Assembly (NCBI RefSeq): GCF_026340975.1
Contig: NZ_JAPEOS010000001.1
Span: 1,014,501-1,078,500, forward strand
Reading direction: 5' to 3'
Length of the DNA: 64,000 nt
DNA from: Streptomyces sp. NBC_01214
GTDB taxonomy: Bacteria; Actinomycetota; Actinomycetes; Streptomycetales; Streptomycetaceae
The notes beneath the pieces were generated by a model, which worked only from the letters and a program-made list of their open reading frames with translations, searched no databases and was not told where the DNA came from. Shown in pieces: positions 7,250 through 15,450 of the stretch. A program made the position numbers and the translations under genes. Each line of letters begins with the position of its first letter. The stretch's first letter is position 1.

Positions 7250-8643
7250 TGAGCCTCGCCGTACCGGGCCGGTTGGTCCGGCCGGACGTGCCGGGTCTGT
7301 TGCGGCGGCACGGGCAGCTGTTGCCGCTCGCCGCGACCGTGCTGTTCCTGCTCGCCCCGCTCCCGGCGGGGGACGCCGCCGCCTCCGGGAAGGTCGGCCC
7401 GGCCGACGCCGCCTCGCTGTTGCTGGTCCTCGTCTGCGCGGTGCAGGCGCTGCGCGGTCGGGTGCGGGCGCTGCCCCCGCTGGGTGTGCTCGTGCTCGGG
7501 GCGCCCGCCGTGGGCCTGGCGGTCGCCACGATGACCGCGGGGGATCCGTACGCCGCCCTGCCGGGCTTCGTGCGCTACCTACAGGTCTTCGTCCTGGTCC
7601 CGGCGGCCGTGGTGCTCCTGGTCCAGGGCGCCGCGGAGTTCCGGCTGGCCGCCGGGTGCTTCGTGGTCCTGGCGCTGGTGCAGGGCGCGGTGGGGGTCGT
7701 GCAGTACGCCACCCACACCGGCGCCTCGTACCAGGGCGAGGACGTTCGGGCCGTCGGCACCTTCGGCCCCGGTGACGTCATGGGCATGGCCACCGTCGTG
7801 GCGTACGGGCTGATCGTGGCGACCGCCGCCGGGCTCGCTCCGGGGCTGCCGCGGCGCCTGCGGCGGATCGCGGGCGGCTGCGCGCTGGCGCTGGTGATCC
7901 CGCTGGTGCTGTCCTTCAGCCGGGGCGCGTGGATCGCCACCGTCGGCGCGGCGGTGCTGGTGATGGCGCTGGCCGGGATCCGGCGGGCCCTGAAGGTGGT
8001 CGCCGCGCTCGCCGCCGCCGGGGTCGTCCTGGTCGGCGGGTTCGGGGTCGGCTCGGAGATGGTCGCCGAACGGTTGACCTCCATCACCCAGGTGTCCAGC
8101 GCCCCCGACCAGTCGGTGACCGACCGCTACACGATGTGGGCCGCCGCCGAGTCGATGTGGCGCGATCGGCCGGCGGTGGGAGTGGGGCTCAAGGGATTCC
8201 CGGCCAACCGGGACGGGCACGCCTCGCTGGGCCTGTCCTCCGGCAGCGACACCGCCGGCGCCGGTCAGGCGTACCTGCGCCAGCCGCTGCTCTCCCCGCA
8301 CAACATGTACCTGCTGATCCTGAGCGAACAGGGCCTGATCGGGCTGATCGCACTCGTGGGCGGCTGGGCGGCCCTGCTGGTCGCGGGGCTGCGCCGGCTC
8401 GCCTCCGGCGGGGGTGCGGGCGCGGGGGCGCGGGACTGCGGGCTGATCGCGATCGGGCTGTTCGTGTGGCAGCTGACCGACTTCCTCTACGCGGACATCG
8501 GCGGGCCGTCCACGGTGCTGACCGGAGTGATCATCGGCCTGGCGGCCTGGTGGGCGCTGCCCTCCCGGGGGGCGGCGGATTCCGAGGCGTCCGGCGGTGC
8601 GGGTTCACGGGGTAGGGCCCCCGGGGTTGCGGCTCGCCCGTGA
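7249..8643 (+). CDS. O-antigen ligase / Wzy-type polymerase
   Basis: 464 residues, starting at an ATG overlapping the previous TGA by one base. There are about ten hydrophobic segments, a central FSRGAWIA motif typical of the Wzy_C family, and a long extracytoplasmic loop (about residues 270-350) containing the SPHNMYLLILSEQGLIG motif found in O-antigen ligases. It would polymerise or ligate lipid-linked repeat units outside the membrane. In the cluster order (priming transferase, polymerase, flippase) it is the best polymerase candidate. The last 30 residues are low-complexity Gly/Arg. Confidence 0.85.
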   Translation: MSLAVPGRLVRPDVPGLLRRHGQLLPLAATVLFLLAPLPAGDAAASGKVGPADAASLLLVLVCAVQALRGRVRALPPLGVLVLGAPAVGLAVATMTAGDPYAALPGFVRYLQVFVLVPAAVVLLVQGAAEFRLAAGCFVVLALVQGAVGVVQYATHTGASYQGEDVRAVGTFGPGDVMGMATVVAYGLIVATAAGLAPGLPRRLRRIAGGCALALVIPLVLSFSRGAWIATVGAAVLVMALAGIRRALKVVAALAAAGVVLVGGFGVGSEMVAERLTSITQVSSAPDQSVTDRYTMWAAAESMWRDRPAVGVGLKGFPANRDGHASLGLSSGSDTAGAGQAYLRQPLLSPHNMYLLILSEQGLIGLIALVGGWAALLVAGLRRLASGGGAGAGARDCGLIAIGLFVWQLTDFLYADIGGPSTVLTGVIIGLAAWWALPSRGAADSEASGGAGSRGRAPGVAARP

Positions 8644-11357
8644 CGGACACCACGCCTTGGCGGCCCGCCTCCGGCTCCCCGGCCGGGGCGGGCCACGCCC
8701 GTGTACCGGCGGACCCCGGGTTCGCCGGGCGCTCCCGTAACGTGCCCCTGCCCGTGCGGTCCGCCGCAGGGACCGATCCGGCCGGCCCTCCCGGCGCGGC
8801 CGGGTACCCGCGCAGTGCGCCGGGCCCGGCGGACCCCGGGTACCCGAGGAGCAGCCGGCCGGTGGCCGGGCGGCCCGCCGCGGCGACGGCGCCGACCCTG
8901 CCGGTCCCGGCGGCCCCGGGGCTCGTTGCCGGCGGGCTCCCGGGTGGCAATCCGGCTACGCGCAGGGCCGTGTTCGGCTCCGCCGGATACCCGGGCGGAG
9001 CCTCGGGCCGACACAGCGTGCGGGTGGCCGCGACCGGCTTCGGTGAAACCTCCGGGGCCAGGACGAGCCAGGCCCGCCGCGCGGCCGTGCTCTCCCCCAC
9101 CCCCGGCACCACCCAGGCACCCGAGTCCGGCACCGCGGGCGGGGGTCAGGCGTCCGGGTCCGGTATTTCGGGCGTGGGTCAGGTCACGGGCGAGTCCTTT
9201 GCTCCTGGCGCGCCCAGCGGCAGCGGCCCCGCCGGGAGGGGGCGGCTGAGCCAGGGCCGCCGGGCGGGCGGGCTCTCCAGTGCTCCGGGCGGGAGCCAGG
9301 CGCCGGAGGCCGCCGCCTCTGGCGGGGGCCAGGCGTCCGGGTCCGGCACCCCCGGCGGGGGCCAGGCGGTGGGCGCCGTTCCTGGCGGCAGGGGCCGGGT
9401 GCGTCGTGCTCGCCGCGCGGGTGGGAGTCAGGTGTCCGGGGCGGCCGGCTCCGGCAGGGGTGAAGCGTCCGTGTCGGTCACCCCCAGCGGGAGCGGCCCC
9501 GGCGGGGGTCAGGTGTCCGGGGCTGCCGGTTCCGGCAGGGGTGAAGCGTCCGAGTCGGTCACCCCCAGCGGGAGCGGCCCCGGCGGGGGCCAGGCGGTGG
9601 GCGCCGTTCCTGGCGGTAGGGGCCGGGTTCGCCGTGCTCGCCGCGCGGGCGGGGGTCAGGTGTCCGGGGCTGCCGGTTCCGCCAGGGGTGAAGCGTCCGA
9701 GTCGGTCGCCCCCAGCGGGAGCCAGGCGTCCGAGTCCGTCGCCCCCGGAGGGGGGCAGCCGCTCGGGCGGTTCTTGGCCAAGGCCGCCGCCGTCACCGCC
9801 GGACTGACGGCCGCCGGAGCGGTGTTCGGGCTGGTCCGCGACCAGACCATCGCGCACCTCTTCGGGGCCGGGCACGACAGCGACGCCTTCCTGATCGCCT
9901 GGACCGTGCCCGAGATGGCCTCGACGCTGCTCATCGAGGACGCCATGGCGCTGCTGATGGTGCCCGCCTTCAGCCACGCCCTGGCCCGGCGGGCCGCCGG
10001 CCGGTCCGCGCTCACCCGTAGGGAGGCCCGCGCGCAGGACCCCGTACGGCTCCTGGTGGGGGCGACCCTGCCGCGGCTCGTCGTGCTCCTGGCCGCCGTC
10101 GCCTCCGTGCTCGTCGTGGCCGCGCCCGCCGTCGTCGCCGTGCTCGCCCCCGGCCTGCCCGACCCCGCACTGGCCGTCGAGTGCACCCGGCTCACCGCAC
10201 TGACCGTGCTCTCCTTCGGCATCGCCGGATACTTCAGCGCCGCGCTGCGCGCCCACAGGTCCTTCCTGTCGCCGGCCGCGATCTACGTCTCGTACAACGT
10301 CGGCATCATCGGCACGATGGTGGCCCTGCACACCCTGTGGGGCGTCCGGGCCGCCGCCGCGGGCGTCGCGGTCGGCGGGTTCCTGATGGTGCTCGTACAG
10401 CTGCCCGCCTTCGTCCGGAACGTGGGCTTCGGCCCGCCCCGCGCGAAGAAGACCGCCCCGCGCAGCCAGCGCGACCGGGACCGCCCCACCCTCATCGCCT
10501 TCGGGGTCATCGCCCCCGTGATCTTCTTCGCGGTCTTCCGGCAGTCGCAGGTGCTCGTCGAGAGGTTCCTGGCCGCCTCGCTCCCGCCCGGGGCGATCTC
10601 CCACCTCAACTACGCGCAGAAGGTCGCGCAGATGCCGATGGTGCTCTCGCTGATGATCTGCACCGTCACCTTCCCCGTCGTCGCCCAGGCCATGGCCGGG
10701 GGCGAGCGGGAGAAGGCCCGGCGGCGGGTGGAGCAGGACCTCGCGCTGGCCTCGCTGGCCGTCCTGATGGGCACCGCACTCGTCATCGGCTACGCGCCCC
10801 AGATCATCCAGGTCCTCTTCGAACGCGGCGCCTTCACCCACGAGGACACCCTCGCCACCGCCTCCGTCATGCGGGTCTACGGACTCGGACTCCTCGGCCA
10901 CTGCCTCGTCGGCGCACTGTCCCGGCCCTTCTTCTCGACCGCCCGGCCCACCTGGTTCCCGGCGTTCGCGATGGGTGCCGGACTGCTCGTCAACGTCGTG
11001 GCCGGAGCCTTCGCCGTCGGCTGGTGGGGCACGTACGGCATCGCCGCCGCCAACGCCGCCGGCATCTCCACCACCGCCGTCCTGCTGCTCACCGGCCTCG
11101 GCTCCCGGATCATCGCCATCCAGGTCCGCCGGGTCGCCGTCAGCATCGGCCGGCTCGGCGTCGCCGCCGTCGCCGCGGCCGCCACCGGCTGGATCGCCGG
11201 CCCGAAGATCCCCGACCCGATGCTCAGCGCCGCCCTCGGCTGCCTGCTGGTCCCGGCCATGTTCGGAGCCACCGGCATGGCCATACGCGCCCTCGAAGTC
11301 ACCGCCCTACCCGGTCAGATCTCCCAGCTCACGCAGAGGTTCCGCAATGTCCGCTGA
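8640..11357 (+). CDS. MurJ/MviN-like flippase with long repetitive N-terminus
   Basis: 905 residues from a GTG at 8640 that overlaps the preceding TGA. The first ~375 residues are Gly/Ser/Arg/Pro-rich and contain in-frame repeats, for example QVSGAAGSGRGEASESVTPS and VPGGRGRVRRARRAGG in two to three copies. From about residue 376 a MurJ/MviN domain begins (GLVRDQTIAHLFGAGHDSDAFLIAWTVPE) with about 14 membrane segments. MurJ-type proteins flip lipid-linked saccharides; in this cluster it probably replaces Wzx, rather than being the essential lipid II flippase. Typical family members lack such an extension, which is basic and predicted cytosolic. Confidence 0.88.
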   Translation: MTDTTPWRPASGSPAGAGHARVPADPGFAGRSRNVPLPVRSAAGTDPAGPPGAAGYPRSAPGPADPGYPRSSRPVAGRPAAATAPTLPVPAAPGLVAGGLPGGNPATRRAVFGSAGYPGGASGRHSVRVAATGFGETSGARTSQARRAAVLSPTPGTTQAPESGTAGGGQASGSGISGVGQVTGESFAPGAPSGSGPAGRGRLSQGRRAGGLSSAPGGSQAPEAAASGGGQASGSGTPGGGQAVGAVPGGRGRVRRARRAGGSQVSGAAGSGRGEASVSVTPSGSGPGGGQVSGAAGSGRGEASESVTPSGSGPGGGQAVGAVPGGRGRVRRARRAGGGQVSGAAGSARGEASESVAPSGSQASESVAPGGGQPLGRFLAKAAAVTAGLTAAGAVFGLVRDQTIAHLFGAGHDSDAFLIAWTVPEMASTLLIEDAMALLMVPAFSHALARRAAGRSALTRREARAQDPVRLLVGATLPRLVVLLAAVASVLVVAAPAVVAVLAPGLPDPALAVECTRLTALTVLSFGIAGYFSAALRAHRSFLSPAAIYVSYNVGIIGTMVALHTLWGVRAAAAGVAVGGFLMVLVQLPAFVRNVGFGPPRAKKTAPRSQRDRDRPTLIAFGVIAPVIFFAVFRQSQVLVERFLAASLPPGAISHLNYAQKVAQMPMVLSLMICTVTFPVVAQAMAGGEREKARRRVEQDLALASLAVLMGTALVIGYAPQIIQVLFERGAFTHEDTLATASVMRVYGLGLLGHCLVGALSRPFFSTARPTWFPAFAMGAGLLVNVVAGAFAVGWWGTYGIAAANAAGISTTAVLLLTGLGSRIIAIQVRRVAVSIGRLGVAAVAAAATGWIAGPKIPDPMLSAALGCLLVPAMFGATGMAIRALEVTALPGQISQLTQRFRNVR
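9358..9720. repeat. in-frame minisatellite in the flippase gene
   Basis: Two interleaved repeat types are visible. The first starts GTCAGGTGTCCGGGGC and recurs at about 9427, 9508 and 9655 (spacings 81 and 147 nt). The second starts GGGCCAGGCGGTGGGCGCC and recurs at about 9358 and 9586 (228 nt). All spacings are multiples of three, so copy number can change without breaking the reading frame. Confidence 0.85.
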
Positions 11358-12123
11358 CACCGACACGGCCCCCGCCGCCGTGGTGGTCCCCACCCGCCGG
11401 ACCGCTTCCCCGTGGGTCCTGATGTACCACTCGGTCGCCGAGTTCACCGACCCCTCGGAGGACCCGTACGGCATCACCGTCACGCCGCTCGCCCTGGAGG
11501 CCCAACTGCTGTGGCTGCGCTCCCGCGGCCTGCGCGGAGTATCCGTCGGCGAACTGCTGCGGGCCCGCGCGGCCGGCCGCGGAGCCGGGCTGGTCGGGCT
11601 GACGTTCGACGACGGGTACACCGACTTCCTGACGCATGCGCTCCCGCTGCTGAGCCGCTACGACTGCACCTCCACCCTCTTCGTGCTGCCCGGGCGGCTC
11701 GGCGTGGACAACGTGTGGGACCCGCTGGGCCCGCGCAAGTCCCTGCTCACCGCCGAGGGCATCCGCGAAGCGGCCGACGCCGGACAGGAGATCGGCTCGC
11801 ACGGACTGCTCCACCAGGACCTCCCCGCGACCGCGGACGACGTGCTCCAGCAGGAACTGCGGGGCAGCCGCGACCTGTTGCGCGAGTTGACCGGCACCCT
11901 GCCCGAGGGCTTCTGCTACCCGTACGGGCACCTCGACGCCCGGGTCGTCGCCGCCACCCGGGCCGCCGGCTACGGCTACGCCTGCGCCATCGACCCCGGT
12001 CGGCTCGCCGGCCCGCACGCACTGCCGCGCACGCACGTCAGCCAGGCCGACGGCGGCGCCCGGCTGCGGATCAAGCAGCTCCGCCACCAGGTGCGCGAGC
12101 TGCGGCGCGGGGTGCAGCGATGA
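11347..12123 (+). CDS. polysaccharide deacetylase
   Basis: 258 residues from the ATG at 11347, overlapping the end of the flippase gene by 11 nt. A NodB-type CE4 domain is evident: MYHSVAEF near the start, GLTFDDGYTDF (catalytic and metal-binding aspartates), IGSHGLLHQDL (metal histidine motif H-x3-H) and CYPYGHLD. The enzyme would remove N-acetyl groups from a hexosamine residue of the glycan. There is no signal peptide, so it may act on lipid-linked intermediates inside the cell or leave by an unknown route. It is coupled to the next gene by an ATGA overlap. Confidence 0.87.
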   Translation: MSADTDTAPAAVVVPTRRTASPWVLMYHSVAEFTDPSEDPYGITVTPLALEAQLLWLRSRGLRGVSVGELLRARAAGRGAGLVGLTFDDGYTDFLTHALPLLSRYDCTSTLFVLPGRLGVDNVWDPLGPRKSLLTAEGIREAADAGQEIGSHGLLHQDLPATADDVLQQELRGSRDLLRELTGTLPEGFCYPYGHLDARVVAATRAAGYGYACAIDPGRLAGPHALPRTHVSQADGGARLRIKQLRHQVRELRRGVQR

Positions 12124-13391
12124 AGACGCACGAGTCGGTCAAGGCACTGCACATCATCACCGGGCTCGGCGTCGGCGGCGCCGAACAGCAACTGCGGCTG
12201 CTGCTGCGCCACATGCCGATGCAGTGCGACGTGCTGACCCTGACCAACCCCGGGCCGGTGGCCGAGGGGCTGCGCGCCGACGGGGTCCGGGTCGTCCACC
12301 TGGGCATGCGGGGCAACCGGGACCTGGGGGCGCTGCCCCGGCTGGTGCGGTTCATCCGGCGCGGCCGGTACGACCTCGTGCACACGCACCTGTACCGGGC
12401 CTGTGTCTACGGGCGCCTCGCGGCCCGGCTCGCGGGCACCGGAGCGACCGTGGCCACCGAACACTCCCTCGGCGACGGCGAGATCGAGGGCAGGCCGCTC
12501 TCGAGCGGGGTGCGCACGCTGTACCTGGCCAGTGAACGCCTGGGTGCGGCCACCGTGGCCGTCTCCGACACCGTGGCCGCCCGGCTGGAGGGGTGGGGGG
12601 TGCCGGCCGCGCGGGTACACGTCGTACCGAACGGGATCGAAGCCGTCCGCTTCCGCTTCGACGAGGGCGTCCGGCGGGCCACCCGGGCTCGCACCGGGCT
12701 GCCCGAGCGGGCCTTCGTGGTCGGCGGGGTCGGCCGGCTGGTCCCCGGCAAGCGGTTCGACGTCCTGGTGCGGGCCGTGGCCGCGCTACCGGGGGCGCAT
12801 CTGCTGCTGGCCGGGGACGGGCCGGAGCGGGCGCGGCTGCGCCGGCTGGCCGCCGAGCTCGGCGCACAGAGCCGGATCCACCTGCTGGGGGAGCGGGATC
12901 CGCTGGGCGACAGCGCGGACGGCCGCACCCCGGGCATTCCGGCCCTGCTGGCCGCCATGGACGTCTTCGTCTCCCCGTCGCGGGAAGAGGCCTTCGGGCT
13001 CGCCGTCGTGGAAGCCCTGGCCGCCGGACTCCCCGTCCTGCACGTGACCTGCCCGGCCATCGACGACCTGCCCGCCGCACAGGCCCCCGGGGCCCGGCGC
13101 ATCGGCACCGGCACGGAGGAACTCGTCGCGGCGCTGCGGGGCCACATGGAGGCGGGCGCGCGCAGGCTGCCCCCGCCGGCGGTGGTCCGCCGCTACGACA
13201 TCGCCCGCAGCGCGCGGCAGCTGCTGGACGTGTACGACCTCGCCCTCTCGGCCGCGCCGGGCGGCGCCGGGACGGCCCGGGGCCGTGCCGGCGCCGACCC
13301 GGAGCCGGGCGCGGTCGGCGGCGCCGCCGTCGTCGGTGCCCGGCGCGAGCCGGTCGGGCCCGGACCGGCGGAGCCGACCGGCACCGGCTGA
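12120..13391 (+). CDS. GT4 family glycosyltransferase
   Basis: 423 residues, starting at the ATGA overlap. The N-terminal domain begins ALHIITGLGVGGAEQQL, the classic GT4 glycine-rich loop, followed by DLVHTHLYRACVYGRLAA. The donor domain has GGVGRLVPGKRFDVL, LLAGDGPERARL and SPSREEAFGLAVVEALAAGLPVL (E-x7-E). It is a second sugar transferase for the same repeat unit. The final 45 residues are low-complexity Gly/Ala/Pro/Arg. It ends 72 nt before the Wzz-like gene; the gap contains no obvious terminator, so cotranscription is likely. Confidence 0.88.
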   Translation: MKTHESVKALHIITGLGVGGAEQQLRLLLRHMPMQCDVLTLTNPGPVAEGLRADGVRVVHLGMRGNRDLGALPRLVRFIRRGRYDLVHTHLYRACVYGRLAARLAGTGATVATEHSLGDGEIEGRPLSSGVRTLYLASERLGAATVAVSDTVAARLEGWGVPAARVHVVPNGIEAVRFRFDEGVRRATRARTGLPERAFVVGGVGRLVPGKRFDVLVRAVAALPGAHLLLAGDGPERARLRRLAAELGAQSRIHLLGERDPLGDSADGRTPGIPALLAAMDVFVSPSREEAFGLAVVEALAAGLPVLHVTCPAIDDLPAAQAPGARRIGTGTEELVAALRGHMEAGARRLPPPAVVRRYDIARSARQLLDVYDLALSAAPGGAGTARGRAGADPEPGAVGGAAVVGARREPVGPGPAEPTGTG

Positions 13392-13463
13392 TCCCTCCCC
13401 TGCCCGAAGGGGTCCCGACGGGCCCCGAAGGAACTCCCCTCCACCCAGGAAGCGAGCACGTCC

Positions 13464-14306
13464 ATGGCCGACACGTCCGAGAAGCACCCCGAAAAGAACC
13501 CCGAGAAGCACCCCGACAAGAAGACCGAGAAGAAGTCCGAGAAGAAGGCCGGGAGCAGGTCCGAGCGGAAGGCGGACCACCGCTCCGAACGCAGGCCGCG
13601 CCGCCGGAAGCCGTCGGCGCCGCCGTGGTGGCCGCTGCCCGCCTGCGCCCTGCTGGGACTGGCCGCGGGCGGGGCGTACGGGGTGCTCAAGGCCCCCGAG
13701 TACGCCGCCACCAGCTATGTCGTCGCCGTACCCGACGACACCACCGAGCCGGCCACCGCCCTCGGCTTCGCCCAGGCCTACGCCCGCATCGCGACCAGCA
13801 GTTCCACCCTCGCCTATGCCCAGCCGCGGGCCGGCGTCAGCGCGGCGAAGCTGCGTACCCAGGTACGGGCCGAGACCTCCCCCGAGTCCCCGATGATCGC
13901 CGTCACGGGCACCTCCAAGAGCCCCGCCGAGGCCGCTGATATCGCGAACGCCGTCGCCGACGCCCTGTCCCTGAGCAGCAATCAGGCCGCCAAGAACACC
14001 GGTGTCCAGCTGCTCCTCTTCAACCAGGCGGTCGCCCCGTCCGAGCCCGCCTCCCCGTCCGCCGCCCTCAGCGGCGCCGTCGGGTCGTGCGCCGGCGGAC
14101 TGCTGGGCGGCCTGTGGCTGCTCGCCCGGCCGGGCCGAGCGCGGCGTTCCGAGGACAGCACGGCCGGGTCCGCTGCCGGGTCCGCTGCCGGCTCCTCGGG
14201 CGGGTCCCCGGTGGAGACGGCCGCCCCGTCCCCGGTCGAGGAGTACGCCTCGCTCCCCGCCCAGGGCGAGCCGGTCTCGGTCAAGGAGAAGGAGTCCGTT
14301 CGATGA
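13464..14306 (+). CDS. Wzz-like chain-length determinant without kinase domain
   Basis: 280 residues. Residues 2-45 are a highly charged Lys/Glu/Arg track (EKHPEKNPEKHPDKKTEKK and similar), which is predicted cytosolic. One membrane segment follows (about 51-75), then an extracytoplasmic Wzz-type part (PEYAATSYVVAVP, VTGTSKSPAEAADIANAVADAL), a second membrane segment (about 200-220) and a Ser/Gly/Glu tail. The two-helix hairpin layout fits polysaccharide co-polymerases that set glycan chain length. No BY-kinase domain with Walker motifs is present here or nearby. It overlaps the next gene by ATGA. Confidence 0.78.
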   Translation: MADTSEKHPEKNPEKHPDKKTEKKSEKKAGSRSERKADHRSERRPRRRKPSAPPWWPLPACALLGLAAGGAYGVLKAPEYAATSYVVAVPDDTTEPATALGFAQAYARIATSSSTLAYAQPRAGVSAAKLRTQVRAETSPESPMIAVTGTSKSPAEAADIANAVADALSLSSNQAAKNTGVQLLLFNQAVAPSEPASPSAALSGAVGSCAGGLLGGLWLLARPGRARRSEDSTAGSAAGSAAGSSGGSPVETAAPSPVEEYASLPAQGEPVSVKEKESVR

Positions 14307-15445
14307 GTTCGGGCTCCGCCGGGGCCCTGTCGGTGACGCTGTGCCGCGACCCCCGGCAGTTCGCCGCGCTGGAGGAGTCCTGGAACAGGCTCTTCCGCGG
14401 CTGCCCCACCGCCACCCCCTTCCAGAGCCACGCCTGGCTCCACTCCTGGTGGCTGTCGTACGGCAAGGACGGCCGGCTCCGGATCGTCCTCGTCCGGCGC
14501 GGCGAGGAGCTGGTCGGCGCGGCCGCGTTGATGCTCGTACACCGGCCGATGCCCCTGCTGGTGCCGATCGGCGGACCCATCACCGACTACTTCGACGTGC
14601 TCGTGGCCGCGGAGCACGCCGACCGGGTCGTCCCGGCGCTGGCCCGCGGGCTGCACCGGGCCGCCCGCGGCGCCGTCGTGGACCTGCGGGAGGTACGTCC
14701 CGGGGCCGCCGCCGAGGAGCTGTACCGGCAGTGGCCCGGGGTCTCCAGCATGCTCGCCGACTCCACCTGCATGGAGCTGCCGACGCTGCCGTTCGACGAA
14801 CTGGTCAAGCGGATGCCGGCCTCCGGCGCCCAGCGGGTGCGGGCCAAGCTGCGCAAGACCGACGCGGCCGGGATCGAGGAGCACGAGGTCACCGAGCAGG
14901 AAGTGCCGCGCGCCGTACGGACCCTGCTGCGCCTGCACGAGAAGCAGTGGCGCGGCCGCGGAGTGACGCCCGAGCACCTGCGGCCCCGCTTCGCCGAGCA
15001 CCTGACCCGGGCCACGCGGCGGATGGTGCGGGCCGGGGAGAGCCGACTGACGGAGTTCCGGCTGGATGGCAAGGTGGTCGCGGCCAACGTCACGCTGCTG
15101 TCGTCCGGGCTCAGCGGCGGCTACCTGTACGGGGCCGACCCCGACCTGCGGACGCGGAAGGTGGACGTCGCGACGCTGCTGCTGCGCCACGAGGCCCGGC
15201 GGGCGCTCGCCGAGGGCCGGCCGGTGGTGAGCTTCCTGCGCGGCAACGAGCCGTACAAGAACCACTGGCGGCCCGAAACGGTCGTCAACCGGCGTTTCCT
15301 GCTGTCCACGGCGGCGCTCGCGCCCCTGCTGCGCGTACACGAGTCGCAGGTCACGGGGCGCGAATGGGCGGTGGACGTACTGCGGGAGGTAATGCCGGCC
15401 GCCAGGGACTGGCGGGCGCGGCTCAACGAACTGCGGGTGCGATGA
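14303..15445 (+). CDS. CelD/BioF2-type GNAT acyltransferase
   Basis: 380 residues, starting at an ATGA overlap. Motifs fit the Acetyltransf_6 (FemAB-related) family: SWNRLFRGCPTATPFQSHAW near the N-terminus, RAKLRKTDAAG in the middle, and the C-terminal GGYLYGADPDLRTRKVDVATL and SFLRGNEPYKNHW. Relatives in exopolysaccharide clusters are thought to transfer acyl or aminoacyl groups onto the polymer or its precursor. It ends 5 nt from the stop of the convergent GH26 gene, so any terminator must lie inside coding sequence. Confidence 0.8.
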   Translation: MSSGSAGALSVTLCRDPRQFAALEESWNRLFRGCPTATPFQSHAWLHSWWLSYGKDGRLRIVLVRRGEELVGAAALMLVHRPMPLLVPIGGPITDYFDVLVAAEHADRVVPALARGLHRAARGAVVDLREVRPGAAAEELYRQWPGVSSMLADSTCMELPTLPFDELVKRMPASGAQRVRAKLRKTDAAGIEEHEVTEQEVPRAVRTLLRLHEKQWRGRGVTPEHLRPRFAEHLTRATRRMVRAGESRLTEFRLDGKVVAANVTLLSSGLSGGYLYGADPDLRTRKVDVATLLLRHEARRALAEGRPVVSFLRGNEPYKNHWRPETVVNRRFLLSTAALAPLLRVHESQVTGREWAVDVLREVMPAARDWRARLNELRVR

Positions 15446-15450
15446 CCCGT

